Source: an uncultured Thermanaerothrix sp. (GTDB lineage: Bacteria; Chloroflexota; Anaerolineae; Anaerolineales; Anaerolineaceae). From it: DNA of 35,500 bases. How positions within the stretch are numbered: the first letter of the stretch is position 1; each line of letters starts with the position of its first letter. The translations under genes were made by a program, and so were the position numbers. This document shows positions 16,683-25,760 of the stretch, piece by piece. The notes beneath the pieces were generated by a model. It was not told where the DNA came from. It ran no database searches and worked only from the letters and a program-made list of their open reading frames with translations. Where the stretch lies: positions 1 to 35,500 of the forward strand of contig NZ_CALIMF010000020.1 in NCBI RefSeq assembly GCF_938028735.1, written 5' to 3'.

Positions 16683-17645
16683 ATGGCTTTGAAGGTTGAA
16701 AACTTGACGGTTTACTACCAAACCTTACGGGGAGACGTCCATGCACTGGAACATGCCACGTTCCAAATTGCGGATGGTGAGATTATGGGCCTAGCCGGCG
16801 AGTCGGGATGTGGAAAAACCACGCTGGGACATAGTTTGATTGTGCTCTTCCCTCCAATGAAGTATATCGCTGGTAAGGTCTTGCTGGATGGGGAAGAGTT
16901 GCCCATCTGGGATAGCGAGCGGATGAACGCCTATCGTTTCCGCAAAGTATCCCTCATCCCACAATACGCAATGAACGCCATGAACCCGATTCGCAAAATC
17001 GGAAAAATGATCCAGGAGCTACTTGAGTCACGAGGGGTAGATTATAGAGAGGTGTTGCCGGAGTTAAAGCGGCGGCTAGATTTAGTCAGCCTATCTCATG
17101 AGGTCCTCAACATGTATCCCATCGAACTCTCTGGGGGCATGAAGCAGCGTATGGTCATGGTCATCTCCTCGTTGCTCAACCCCTCTTTGCTGATTGCCGA
17201 CGAGATCACCTCAGCGCTCGACGTAGCTACTCAGAAAGCCGTCGCAGAAATGCTGGTAGAATTCCGCGATTGTCAGTTTGTCAACACCATGATCGTCGTC
17301 ACCCACGATATTTCCATCCTCTACCAGATTGCCGACAGCATTCTCATCATGTATGCTGGCGTATTAGCCGAAAAAGCCCCCACCCAATCCATTATTGAGT
17401 CCCCGCGCCACCCTTATACGCGCATGTTAATCTCCTCCTTGCCCGAGGTCGGCGTGCGCCATGCCGACAAGCGCCTGAGCGGCATCCCCGGCAACCCTCC
17501 TTTGCTCCTGAATCCGCCAACGGGTTGTCGCTTCAGGGATCGTTGCCCATTGGCTTATGAGCGATGCCTTGAAGAGCCGCCTTTTTTGGAAATAGAAAAA
17601 GATCATTATGTGGCCTGCTGGAAGGAGTTCGAGAGTCATGCTTAG
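16683..17645 (+). CDS. Opp/Dpp-type ABC importer ATPase (DppD-like)
   Basis: 320 residues. Walker A is GESGCGKTT, the signature LSGGMKQR, Walker B LLIADEI followed by TSALDV, and the switch His is in VTHDIS. Glu is retained although the usual Pro after it is Ile. The C-terminal oligo_HPY region has LLNPPTGCRFRDRCPLAYER and a final HYVACW, with four cysteines that in related Opp ATPases bind a 4Fe-4S cluster. It overlaps the next ATPase gene by eight bases. Confidence 0.92.
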   Translation: MALKVENLTVYYQTLRGDVHALEHATFQIADGEIMGLAGESGCGKTTLGHSLIVLFPPMKYIAGKVLLDGEELPIWDSERMNAYRFRKVSLIPQYAMNAMNPIRKIGKMIQELLESRGVDYREVLPELKRRLDLVSLSHEVLNMYPIELSGGMKQRMVMVISSLLNPSLLIADEITSALDVATQKAVAEMLVEFRDCQFVNTMIVVTHDISILYQIADSILIMYAGVLAEKAPTQSIIESPRHPYTRMLISSLPEVGVRHADKRLSGIPGNPPLLLNPPTGCRFRDRCPLAYERCLEEPPFLEIEKDHYVACWKEFESHA

Positions 17646-18642
17646 GTTAGATAACGTCTCTAAGGTGTACCGGATTGGCGCGTTTGGAGGAAAAGCACTT
17701 TATGCAGTTAACAACGTGAGCTTCGAGGTACACAAAGGCGAAGTTGTTTCTCTGATCGGGGAAAGCGGAAGCGGCAAGAGTACTATTGGCAAGATGATCC
17801 TACGCTTGCTTGACGTCACCGAGGGCAAAATCACTTATAACGGTGAGGATATCTCCACCTTTAAGGGTGAAACGCTAAAGAATTACTACCGCCAGGTGCA
17901 AGGTGTCTTTCAAGATCCGTTTAGTTCCTATAATCCTATCTTCAAGGCCGATCGGATCTTTGAAATCCTCCGCGAAGAATTCTTCCCCAACATCCCCATC
18001 CCCGAGTGGCAACATCGTGTTAAGAATGCCCTCGTTTCGGTGGGGCTCAATCCCGCTCACGTCCTCAATAAGTATCCTTATCAATTAAGCGGTGGGCAGT
18101 TACAGTGCTTCCTCATTGCGCGTGCCTTACTTTTAGATATCCAATTCTTGGTTGCCGACGAGATCATCAGCATGCTGGATGCCTCAACCCGCATTGACGT
18201 GCTCAACTTGCTGGCAGATCTCAAATCGCGCGGACTTTCAATCTTGTTCATCACTCATGATCTCTCCCTAGCCTATTACATCAGCGAACGTGCCGTAATC
18301 CTCTACAAAGGTTATGTGGTCGAGCGAGGCGCTGTTGAGAAAATTTTCCACACTCCACTGCATCCTTACACGCGTATGCTCATGGATTCCATCCCGCGTC
18401 TAGATCGAAAATGGGAAAAAGGCACCACGCTCCTGGAACGTAAAATAGAGGAATTTCGAGGTGGATGTCCTTATTACGAACGCTGCCCAGTAGCAGAGAA
18501 AATCTGTGCCATCTATCGCCCCTCATTGACGGAGGTGGACACCGACCATTTTGTTGCCTGTGTCCACTATGAGCCGTCCACCAATCTCTTGGGTGCCCCC
18601 GCTTACACCGAACAGCGCACCTCGCAGAGCGGTCTCGGCTGA
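17638..18642 (+). CDS. Opp/Dpp-type ABC importer ATPase (DppF-like)
   Basis: 334 residues from ATG 17638, preceded by AAGGAG 11 bases upstream; an upstream ATG at 17608 lies deep in the previous gene. Walker A is GESGSGKST, the signature reads LSGGQLQC instead of LSGGQQQR, Walker B is FLVADEI followed by ISMLDA, and the switch is ITHDLS. The C-terminus has GGCPYYERCPVAEKIC and HFVAC, again a four-cysteine cluster. It is the last gene of the importer and is convergent to pyrD with 29 bases between the stops and no clear terminator. Confidence 0.92.
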   Translation: MLRLDNVSKVYRIGAFGGKALYAVNNVSFEVHKGEVVSLIGESGSGKSTIGKMILRLLDVTEGKITYNGEDISTFKGETLKNYYRQVQGVFQDPFSSYNPIFKADRIFEILREEFFPNIPIPEWQHRVKNALVSVGLNPAHVLNKYPYQLSGGQLQCFLIARALLLDIQFLVADEIISMLDASTRIDVLNLLADLKSRGLSILFITHDLSLAYYISERAVILYKGYVVERGAVEKIFHTPLHPYTRMLMDSIPRLDRKWEKGTTLLERKIEEFRGGCPYYERCPVAEKICAIYRPSLTEVDTDHFVACVHYEPSTNLLGAPAYTEQRTSQSGLG

Positions 18643-18671
18643 TCAACCCATAGTAATATAGAGGCAGGCGC

Positions 18672-19718
18672 TTATATCCGCGTCAACCTCAAACCACTTT
18701 CCAGAATGCGCTTGACCAGCGCCGGGCCTTCATAGATCAAGCCGCTATAAAGTTGCACTAAAACAGCGCCAGCATCCAGTTTTTCCTGAGCCTGTACAGG
18801 TCCCATAACCCCACCGCTTGCCACAACGGGCAACTTGCCACCAGTACGCTTGACCACCTGGGCTACCAAACGGGTGTTAAGATCATTTAGGGGCAATCCG
18901 CTCAATCCACCGGTCTCGGTGGCTAATGGCGAACCCAAACCCTGGCGCTGAAGAGTCGTATTACCGACAATAACCCCGTCCATCCCACAACGAACAATCG
19001 CCTCCAAAGCCGCATCTAGCCCTTCGTCGTCCAGGTCAGGAGCGATCTTCACCAGGAGGGGAACTCTTCGACCTAGAGCGTGTTCCTGCGCCTTTCGCGC
19101 CTCTGCCAAAGGGTGAAGCAGGTCCTCCAACATCTGCCGCTGTTGCAATTGACGCAACCCAGGGGTATTGGGTGAACTGACATTGATGGCTAAATAATCA
19201 CATAACGGAGCAAAGATCCGGAGCAAGTAGAGGTAGTCTTGTGCGGCTTCCTCGAGCGGCGTTTGCCGGTTCTTGCCGATATTGACCCCCAGTATGACCC
19301 CCTGGGGTCGTTTTCCCTGCAAGCGTTGCACCAGAAACTCAGCTCCACGACTTGGAAAGCCCATCCGGTTGATGATCGCCTGGTCTTCCACCAGGCGAAA
19401 GACACGCGGAGGCGGATTACCCGCTTGAGGGCGGGGAGTCACCGTTCCTAGTTCCAGATGGCCAAATCCCAGACAAGCCAAGCCACGCCAGGCCAGACCG
19501 TCCTTATCAAAACCGGCTGCCAACCCCAATGGGTTACGGAAAGACAGTCCAAACACCTGCACAGGTGGTCCCTGAGTCTCTGGCTCAAACCAGGCTCTGA
19601 GCACAGCCCGTGTGAGGGCATTGCTCCCTCCTAAACGCAATAGGGCAATCACCCAATGATGGGCCGTTTCAGGGGCAAGGCGAAAAATGAGCGGACGTAA
19701 AAACGCGTAAAGGTTCAT
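18672..19718 (-). CDS. pyrD: Dihydroorotate dehydrogenase, class 2 (quinone-linked)
   Basis: 348 residues. It oxidises dihydroorotate to orotate and passes electrons to membrane quinone; FMN is the cofactor. An N-terminal amphipathic part ([21 protein letters not shown]) is the class 2 membrane tunnel. [22 protein letters not shown] and GVNIGKN are FMN- and substrate-binding parts. The catalytic serine lies in [11 protein letters not shown], as in class 2 enzymes. It is the last gene of the pyr operon and starts within the stop of pyrFE (ATGA overlap). Confidence 0.96.
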   Translation of the reverse strand: MNLYAFLRPLIFRLAPETAHHWVIALLRLGGSNALTRAVLRAWFEPETQGPPVQVFGLSFRNPLGLAAGFDKDGLAWRGLACLGFGHLELGTVTPRPQAGNPPPRVFRLVEDQAIINRMGFPSRGAEFLVQRLQGKRPQGVILGVNIGKNRQTPLEEAAQDYLYLLRIFAPLCDYLAINVSSPNTPGLRQLQQRQMLEDLLHPLAEARKAQEHALGRRVPLLVKIAPDLDDEGLDAALEAIVRCGMDGVIVGNTTLQRQGLGSPLATETGGLSGLPLNDLNTRLVAQVVKRTGGKLPVVASGGVMGPVQAQEKLDAGAVLVQLYSGLIYEGPALVKRILESGLRLTRI

Positions 19719-21142
19719 GTGCCTTTTAAAAATTCACGCACTTCAGCGATTTTCTCACGTGCAATGCGCCCCGTGGCTTCCCAGTAATCCAGCAACTGGC
19801 TCAGAGTCATTACCGCATGCAGGCGGTATCCGGCAGATGCCAGCGCTTCTGCCGCACCAGATTGCCGGTCTATCAGCACCACCACGTCCTGCACGAGCAA
19901 GCCCGCCTGGGTCAATCGTTCAATTGCCTCAAACTTGCTACCTCCCGTAGTGGCCAGGTCGTCAATCACCACCACCCGTTCCCCTGGATGATAGTCACCC
20001 TCAATCTCGGCCCGTGTCCCGTACTCTTTGACTTCCTTCCGCGGGTAAATAAGTGGCCAGTTCCCTAGCAGGCTCAGTACGGTGGCGATAGGCAGTGCTG
20101 CATAAGGCAACGCAGCCAGGCGGTTAAAGGAGAGATTTCGCAACACCCCCAGATAAGCGCGACTAACGTGAGCCAGCAATTTGGGGTGCGAAACCAGTTG
20201 ACGCAAATCAATGTAAATAGGGGAGCGCAACCCCGATTTCAGAGTGAAACTTCCAAAGCGCACACAACCTGCTTGTAACAGCGCCTCGGCCAACGTAACC
20301 AACTCGGGCGGAAACACGGGCGTTGAATCCCGTCCCGCCATGGCAGCCGCACGCTCACGGCGCAGGGTTGCGACCCACTCCAGGGCCGCCTGGCGCGGGG
20401 ACTCGGCGCGTGAAATGGCCCGCGAAACTGGTAGCAACATTCCCAAACCATCTGGTCGCAGGCCAGCTCGGAGCGCCGCTGCCAAATCACCCCCTTGAAC
20501 CCCTACCCCCGGCGCCAGAAACCACATCTCCGGCACCAAACTGCGCAGACGCGCCAATGCTTCGGGATAGGTTGCTCCCACCACCAGCCCAATATTGCCC
20601 TGAGTGTTCCATGCCTGGGCTTTTAATGCCACCTTCTCATAAAGGAGCAGATCTACATCAGCGCCCCCCAAGGGAAGGTCCTGAAAATCTCCCGCGCCCG
20701 GATTGGAGGTCTTGCACAACACAAAAACGGCACGCCCAGGATCATACAGGAAAGGCTGTAAACTGTCCTGACCAAGATAGGGGCTCAAGGTAATGGCATC
20801 TGCCCCTAGAGTTTCAAACGCGGAGCGTGCATACGCCTCGGCTGTAGAAGCAATATCACCGCGCTTGGCGTCCAAAATTACCGGAATATCTTCCGGGATG
20901 CTGGCAATTACCTCTTTGAGCACCCGCCAGCCTTCCGGACCAAAGGCCTCAAAGAAAGCCACATTGGGTTTGTAGGCCAGCGCCAAATCAAGCGTAGCCT
21001 CAATTAGGCGCTGGCAAAATTCACGCGCAGCCTCGGGCGTGGGCTCAGGAAGATCCTGAAGATGCGGATCCAATCCTACGCAAAGCAATGAATCAATTTG
21101 CCGCGCGCGGGTTTCCAATCGAGTGAAGAAACCACTGTTCAT
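19715..21142 (-). CDS. pyrFE: Bifunctional OMP decarboxylase / orotate phosphoribosyltransferase (PyrF-PyrE fusion)
   Basis: 475 residues. Residues 1 to about 270 are a type 2 orotidine-5'-phosphate decarboxylase: [21 protein letters not shown], and the catalytic [11 protein letters not shown]. From about residue 285 an orotate phosphoribosyltransferase follows: [16 protein letters not shown] and the PRPP motif [14 protein letters not shown]. The protein would convert orotate to UMP in two steps. The order is decarboxylase first, opposite to the animal UMP synthase. Its start shares one base with the pyrB stop (TGATG) and a ribosome site AGGAAAGG precedes it. Both active sites look intact. 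Confidence 0.95.
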   Translation of the reverse strand: MNSGFFTRLETRARQIDSLLCVGLDPHLQDLPEPTPEAAREFCQRLIEATLDLALAYKPNVAFFEAFGPEGWRVLKEVIASIPEDIPVILDAKRGDIASTAEAYARSAFETLGADAITLSPYLGQDSLQPFLYDPGRAVFVLCKTSNPGAGDFQDLPLGGADVDLLLYEKVALKAQAWNTQGNIGLVVGATYPEALARLRSLVPEMWFLAPGVGVQGGDLAAALRAGLRPDGLGMLLPVSRAISRAESPRQAALEWVATLRRERAAAMAGRDSTPVFPPELVTLAEALLQAGCVRFGSFTLKSGLRSPIYIDLRQLVSHPKLLAHVSRAYLGVLRNLSFNRLAALPYAALPIATVLSLLGNWPLIYPRKEVKEYGTRAEIEGDYHPGERVVVIDDLATTGGSKFEAIERLTQAGLLVQDVVVLIDRQSGAAEALASAGYRLHAVMTLSQLLDYWEATGRIAREKIAEVREFLKGT

Positions 21143-22131
21143 CAGGCCTTTCCTAATACCATTGCCAGAAGTGCCATGCGTACGTAAAGCCCATACTCTA
21201 CCTGGCGGAAATAAGCCGCGCGTGGGTCCTGATCCACTTCCATAGCGATCTCACCCACCCGCGGAAGCGGATGCATCAAGATCATGGTTTTCTTGGCTGC
21301 CTGCATGATCTCAGGGGTGATGACATATGCATCCTTCACCGACTCATACTGCTGCGGATCCTCAAAGCGTTCTTTTTGCACCCGCGTCACGTAGAGAACA
21401 TCGGTCTCGGCCAAGACCGGTTCCAACGAGGTGTATTCAAACTGGGGTGTTCCGGTGGCTTGAATCTCGGTCATGATCTCACGCGGCATGCGCAGAATCT
21501 CGGGAGAGACATAATTGAGTTTGACGTTGTAAAGGGAGAGCAAACGAGCCAATGAGTGAACCGTGCGACCATATTTCAAATCGCCCAGCATGGTCACGGT
21601 AATGTGATCCACCCGCCCTAGTTCCTCTTGAATAGTGAAAAGGTCGAGCAAGGCCTGAGTGGGATGCTCACCTACACCATCGCCAGCGTTAATGATCGGT
21701 TTGCGGGCATATTTGGCTGCTAGCGCCGCAGCCCCTACTTCGGGATGGCGCAGGACGATCACATCCGCATAGGCTTCCAAGGTACGCACGGTGTCGGGTA
21801 GCGATTCCCCTTTTGCCACCGAAGAATAACGCACCTCGTTGATGGGGATCACGCTCCCCCCCAGCCGTTCCATGGCTGCAGTGAACGAAGCTGAGGTACG
21901 GGTTGAGGGTTCATAGAAAAGATTGGCCAGAATTTTGCCTTTCAGCAAATCGAAGGTACCGATGCGGCGCACCATCTCAGCCATTTCATGGGCCACCCCA
22001 AAGATATACTCCAAATCGCTACGATCGAATTGTTTGACCGAGAGGATGTCCTTGCCGTACCAGGAGGCATTTTTGTTCTCACCAAACGGCAGATAGGGAC
22101 TTTTTTCTGAATATGGGGTATACGTTGCCAT
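21142..22131 (-). CDS. pyrB: Aspartate carbamoyltransferase catalytic chain
   Basis: 329 residues. It joins carbamoyl phosphate and aspartate. The carbamoyl phosphate site is [12 protein letters not shown], followed by [26 protein letters not shown] and [10 protein letters not shown], the last giving the aspartate-loop residues of ATCases rather than ornithine enzymes. No pyrI regulatory chain and no inactive dihydroorotase partner is seen nearby. AAGGAG precedes the ATG by seven bases. It lies 61 bases after pyrC. Confidence 0.95.
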   Translation of the reverse strand: MATYTPYSEKSPYLPFGENKNASWYGKDILSVKQFDRSDLEYIFGVAHEMAEMVRRIGTFDLLKGKILANLFYEPSTRTSASFTAAMERLGGSVIPINEVRYSSVAKGESLPDTVRTLEAYADVIVLRHPEVGAAALAAKYARKPIINAGDGVGEHPTQALLDLFTIQEELGRVDHITVTMLGDLKYGRTVHSLARLLSLYNVKLNYVSPEILRMPREIMTEIQATGTPQFEYTSLEPVLAETDVLYVTRVQKERFEDPQQYESVKDAYVITPEIMQAAKKTMILMHPLPRVGEIAMEVDQDPRAAYFRQVEYGLYVRMALLAMVLGKA

Positions 22132-22192
22132 TTCTCACTCCTTTCTCCTTTGATAAAAGATTTCTGCAAGCGGGCGCTAAGCCCACTATGAT

Positions 22193-23257
22193 TTACCCTG
22201 AAACCTCACGCACGTTGCGGCCAAACCCCGGCGGAACTAATACCTTTCCATCCCGGAACGCCTCTGTGCCGCGTACAACTACACGCACCACCCGTCCCCG
22301 TACTCGCCATCCTTCGAAGGGTGTCCAAGCCGCGCGGGTCAACAGAGTAGTTGCCTGTATCTCCCAGGTGGCCTCAGTGTCCACTTCGACCCACGTCTCC
22401 GGCTGAGAAGGTAAGCGAAAGATGCGTTGAGGATTCACATGGTAGCGCTGAACGACATCGTCCAGGGTTAGGCGTTCTTCGGAAACCGCTGTCAAAAAGA
22501 GCGGCAACGCCGTCTCCAGGCCAGGGAAGCCCGGCGGAGGCGTGGGGCCGTTTTTCTCGGCCAGAGTATGGGGGGCGTGGTCAGTAGCAAAACAGTCAAT
22601 TACCTCCAAATTGTCCCACAACGCCTGGCGATCCGCCGGGCTGGCCAACGCGGGCCGAACCTCTGCCCGCCCTTGGCCAAGGGCTGGAATATCCTCCTCG
22701 CTCAGGAACAGATGGTGGGGAGTCACTTCACAAGTTACTTTTAAGCCACGTTCTTTAGCTGCCCGAATAATGAGGATTTCTTCACGCCGCGAGACATGAC
22801 AGAGATGAACTGGATGATCATAAAAAGAAGCCAAAAGGATCACCGCTGCCAGGGTACGCCCTTCGGCGTGCACTGCCAGGGGTATCTCACGAGGCCAACG
22901 CGCAAGGTGCACCATCCAATCGGTCATATTCGCCAGACGCAGGGGGCCATAAGTATGATCAAGGTACATCTTCAACCCCGCAGCTCGCGGAGCCAACTCA
23001 GCAACCACATCGGCATTGTCGGGGGTGGCACCCAGGTATTGAGCATAATCACATAACGCCTTCTGACGTGCGGCATCCAAGGCCAGCCTCAAAGATTGAG
23101 CGTCCGTCACCGGCGGCTGGGTGTTCGGCATGGCCAGCACCAGAGTCACCCCTCCGGCCAGTGCGGCAGAGGTGCCACTTTGCCAGTCCTCCTTGTGGAT
23201 GGCACCTGGCTCGCGCATGTGAACGTGAAGATCAATTAACCCAGGCAACCGCAACAT
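22193..23257 (-). CDS. pyrC: Dihydroorotase (CAD-like)
   Basis: 354 residues from ATG 23257, chosen because GGAGG lies five bases upstream; an ATG at 23269 has no free ribosome site and would add four residues. It cyclises carbamoyl aspartate. Metal ligands are visible: DLHVHMREPG, the likely carboxylated lysine in GLKMYLD, His in AVHAEG and CHVSRREE, and Asp in FATDHAPHT. The pattern resembles the CAD-type dihydroorotase and it is shorter than class I enzymes of about 430 residues. It is the first gene of the operon behind an unusual structured leader. Confidence 0.93.
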   Translation of the reverse strand: MLRLPGLIDLHVHMREPGAIHKEDWQSGTSAALAGGVTLVLAMPNTQPPVTDAQSLRLALDAARQKALCDYAQYLGATPDNADVVAELAPRAAGLKMYLDHTYGPLRLANMTDWMVHLARWPREIPLAVHAEGRTLAAVILLASFYDHPVHLCHVSRREEILIIRAAKERGLKVTCEVTPHHLFLSEEDIPALGQGRAEVRPALASPADRQALWDNLEVIDCFATDHAPHTLAEKNGPTPPPGFPGLETALPLFLTAVSEERLTLDDVVQRYHVNPQRIFRLPSQPETWVEVDTEATWEIQATTLLTRAAWTPFEGWRVRGRVVRVVVRGTEAFRDGKVLVPPGFGRNVREVSG

Positions 23258-23274
23258 GAGAGCCTCCATGCAGA

Positions 23275-23303
23275 GAAAGAGAGCCGTTTTCAGGCTCTCT
23301 TTC
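23275..23303 (-). promoter_or_regulatory. pyr leader hairpin H3, just upstream of pyrC
   Basis: Perfect 11-bp stem GAAAGAGAGCC / GGCTCTCTTTC with a 7-base loop. On the minus strand it ends six bases before ATG 23269. Its 5' arm can alternatively pair with GGCTCTC at 23264-23258, which overlaps the GGAGG ribosome site of pyrC. It has no long T-run. Confidence 0.7.
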
Positions 23304-23333
23304 CCAGATCAACGCTAATTCAAGATGCAAAAA

Positions 23334-23357
23334 GAAAGAGCCTTTTACGGCTCTTTC
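23334..23357 (-). terminator. pyr leader hairpin H2, intrinsic terminator/attenuator
   Basis: Perfect 9-bp stem GAAAGAGCC / GGCTCTTTC with a 6-base loop, followed on the minus strand by TTTTT. It lies between the pyr promoter and pyrC, so it would act as an attenuator; it would also stop read-through from the sugar operon upstream. Confidence 0.8.
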
Positions 23358-23370
23358 CCTAAAAGCTCCA

Positions 23371-23397
23371 GGAACGCGGAAGCCATTCCGCCGTTCC
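23371..23397 (-). promoter_or_regulatory. pyr leader hairpin H1
   Basis: On the minus strand GGAAC-G-GCGGAA pairs with TTCCGCGTTCC around a TGGC loop: 11 base pairs with one bulged G. It is the first structure in the nascent pyr transcript. Confidence 0.65.
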
Positions 23398-23441
23398 ATC
23401 AAGAAGTTCCTCATTAGGGTCTGCATGCTCATTTCGGGGCA

Positions 23442-23469
23442 ATTCTATACAGGAATGCCAGTTTGTCAA
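23442..23469 (-). promoter_or_regulatory. Promoter of the pyr operon
   Basis: On the minus strand TTGACA (23469-23464) and TAGAAT (23447-23442) with a 16-base spacer. The start of transcription is expected near 23435, giving a leader of about 180 bases before pyrC. Confidence 0.8.
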
Positions 23470-23508
23470 GGGCCAATTTCTCAATATAAAGCCCCAAATA
23501 CATCCACA

Positions 23509-24795
23509 TCACTCATCCTCTGCCTTGACCCCGCACGCTGCGTTGTAGTCCTCCAACACGGATTGGATTTTATCCAAAACCAGGGCATCAAAACGGTTAT
23601 CCAATTGCCCATCCCGCACTTTGCGGTACTGCTCTGGTAAATACTGGCTGAGTAGAGCCAGAGGAATCGAAACTCGATTCAGATTAGCCCGTAAATGTTC
23701 AAAGGCTTGCTCCACCGCGGGTGCGCTCCAATAATAGCGAATGCGATCGCTAAAGCTATACCTTCTGGCAACCCGACGCGCCCGTTCGTCACCAGAGTAA
23801 TATTTTTGCCAGTAAACCGGGTTAGCCAGCATTGTCGCTTCCAACGTCTCAAGAATGTGACTCGGCGAATCACACACCCAATCTTCAATGGTCGCCAATG
23901 CAAAGACTGCCTCGCGCAAAGCAAAGGTCAGAGCTGGCCCTACCTTAAGAATTGCAAAGTGGTCCTTAACCAATGCTCGGAGGGCGTCACGGGGTTGATA
24001 GTCCGTGGAATGAGCCTCATAGACCAAGCCAGGCTGGCTTTCAATAAAACGAGAGAGGGCCTGAGCCTCTTCGCGGCAGTAGACATGAATCTCATGATCC
24101 CCGAATTCAACGCCAGGTTGCACGACCAATGCAATGACCCGTTCCCAGGCCGTCTCCAAACCTCGCTTGAAGAAAGCTGCTCGGGTCAGGGCAATCGTCT
24201 CAGCCGCATCTTCCGGCCGTGTCACCCTCAAGATTTCCGCTTCAGCCCTCGCCCCACCAGCGGGTGGCACTTCCGTCCCAATAACATACTTCGGCAAAGG
24301 CAGGCCCGCTGTACGGCAAGTTGACTCGACCACCTGAGCCAGTTCTGCTGCCCGCTCAGCAACAACCGCGGGGGAAAAATCGCGATCATCCGCACAAGGC
24401 ATGGAGCAATCCAGATGAATTTTACGAAAGCCAGCTTCCGTATAGGCTTTGACAAGGACTCGAGCCTTTTCCATGGCACTCTCTGCCGGTTCGTTGGCCC
24501 AAACCAACGGTCCCAGATGATCCCCACCCAGAAGAAGATGCTCGCGCGGAAAGCCCACCTTTTCGGCAATCCTTTCCACATATCGCACAAAATCCGCCGG
24601 GGTCATTCCGGTGTATCCCCCATACTGATTGACCTGGTTACAAGTGGCTTCGATCAGGACAGGCGTATGGAGGGCCTGTCCATTGCGCAGAGCTGCCTCA
24701 ATGACATACGGATGGGCCGAGCATACCGAGGTAATGCCCAGAGGACGGCCAAAGTGATGAGAAAGCACTACAAAATCCAGGTAAGTGACCATCAT
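23509..24795 (-). CDS. GatZ/KbaZ-family protein, probable fructose-6-phosphate/tagatose-6-phosphate 4-epimerase
   Basis: 428 residues from ATG 24795, with GGGAGGA just upstream and a four-base overlap with the kinase stop; the longer frame to 24915 is a shadow in the kinase gene. Landmarks are GITSVCSAHPYVIEAA, EATCNQVNQYGGYTGMTP, LLGGDHLGP and KIHLDCSMPCADD, all typical of the GatZ/KbaZ barrel. This family was named as a non-catalytic aldolase subunit, but members from Anaerolineae and other thermophiles are described as 4-epimerases interconverting fructose 6-phosphate and tagatose 6-phosphate. No KbaY/GatY partner is in the window, which supports an independent enzyme. Last gene of the sugar operon. 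Confidence 0.82.
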   Translation of the reverse strand: MMVTYLDFVVLSHHFGRPLGITSVCSAHPYVIEAALRNGQALHTPVLIEATCNQVNQYGGYTGMTPADFVRYVERIAEKVGFPREHLLLGGDHLGPLVWANEPAESAMEKARVLVKAYTEAGFRKIHLDCSMPCADDRDFSPAVVAERAAELAQVVESTCRTAGLPLPKYVIGTEVPPAGGARAEAEILRVTRPEDAAETIALTRAAFFKRGLETAWERVIALVVQPGVEFGDHEIHVYCREEAQALSRFIESQPGLVYEAHSTDYQPRDALRALVKDHFAILKVGPALTFALREAVFALATIEDWVCDSPSHILETLEATMLANPVYWQKYYSGDERARRVARRYSFSDRIRYYWSAPAVEQAFEHLRANLNRVSIPLALLSQYLPEQYRKVRDGQLDNRFDALVLDKIQSVLEDYNAACGVKAEDE

Positions 24796-25760
24796 TGTCC
24801 TCCCGTAGACAGCGAAAGCCCCACGCGCTCCCAGTGGACCAGGACGTCTAACGCCTCTGTAAGCGTGGGCTGAGCGGCGGTGCCCCCCGCTGCTCGAGTC
24901 GAAAGGGAACCGCAAATGACCGCTAGGCGAAGAGCACGCTCCAGATCCCAGCCATTAAGGTAGCCACAAATGAAACCGGCATCAAAACTATCACCCGCAC
25001 CTACCGTATCCACCACGGTTACAGGTAAACCCGGGGCGTACACCCGCCGATGCCCTTGCACGGCCAATGCCCCTCGCGCGCCCAGTTTGATCGCCACAGT
25101 CCCCACCCGAGTGGCCAGTTTTCGAGCGGCTGACTCAACGTCTGCTTCACGGCTCAACGAACACGCCTCAACCTCATTCAGAAAAAGGACATCTGTTTCG
25201 GCCAGCAGGGTCTCAAAGCCCTGCCACTGTCCGCTGGGATCATAGTTGGTATCTAATGAGGTGGTGACTCCGCGCGCGCGTGCCTCGCGAAACAAGCCCG
25301 GCAGGCCGGGTTGAAGATTGGTTTGCAAAAAATAGGACGCCACATGAATATGTCGAACCCGCCCTAGAACCTCTGAGGGAACATCCTCAGCCCGAAGCGC
25401 TGGAATCAACCCAGGATAGGTCAAGATAGCCCGATCCACTCCGCGCACCAGGATGACGCTGAGCCCGGTAGCCCCCTCCGCCCGCACCTGCACATAATCG
25501 GTATCTATGCCACGCAAACGCATCTGCTCCAGCATGAACCGGCCAAACACATCTGCTCCACACACACCAACGAAGGCAGTCTTCAGCCCCAAACGCGCCG
25601 CACCACAGGCAAAAATGGCCGATGAGGAGCCCACGGTCAAGGTGGCACTATCCACCAGTTTTTCCACTTGCCCAAAAACCGGCTCAACATCGCCCGTCAA
25701 GATAAGATCCGGATTGATTTCACCTACAACTAGGAGATCAAACGCTTTGGGTGTGCTCAT
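24792..25760 (-). CDS. PfkB-family sugar kinase
   Basis: 322 residues. The ribokinase fold is complete: N-terminal [13 protein letters not shown], sugar-site [25 protein letters not shown], and the catalytic [21 protein letters not shown], where the Asp of GAGD is the general base. Its place with an epimerase and a LacD-type aldolase suggests phosphorylation of a ketose 6-phosphate (tagatose or fructose) at C1, but adjacent-gene evidence cannot exclude a free sugar as substrate. The start overlaps the MFS gene by 23 bases; GGAG precedes the ATG by nine bases. Confidence 0.9.
   Translation of the reverse strand: MSTPKAFDLLVVGEINPDLILTGDVEPVFGQVEKLVDSATLTVGSSSAIFACGAARLGLKTAFVGVCGADVFGRFMLEQMRLRGIDTDYVQVRAEGATGLSVILVRGVDRAILTYPGLIPALRAEDVPSEVLGRVRHIHVASYFLQTNLQPGLPGLFREARARGVTTSLDTNYDPSGQWQGFETLLAETDVLFLNEVEACSLSREADVESAARKLATRVGTVAIKLGARGALAVQGHRRVYAPGLPVTVVDTVGAGDSFDAGFICGYLNGWDLERALRLAVICGSLSTRAAGGTAAQPTLTEALDVLVHWERVGLSLSTGGQ

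Noticed and set aside
18643..18671. Terminator between the importer operon and pyrD
   Set aside because: No stable inverted repeat or T-run is visible in these 29 bases.
23270..23508. Classical PyrR-binding attenuator
   Set aside because: I did not find the conserved PyrR-binding loop sequence in the leader by eye; a covariance search would be needed to settle this.
23509..24795. Non-catalytic subunit of a class II tagatose-bisphosphate aldolase
   Set aside because: No KbaY/GatY partner is present and related thermophile proteins are described as epimerases; kept only as the alternative name.
24796..24915. N-terminal extension of the GatZ-like protein to 24915
   Set aside because: It is the antisense-free shadow of the kinase gene in another frame; family members start at [12 protein letters not shown] and a ribosome site precedes ATG 24795.
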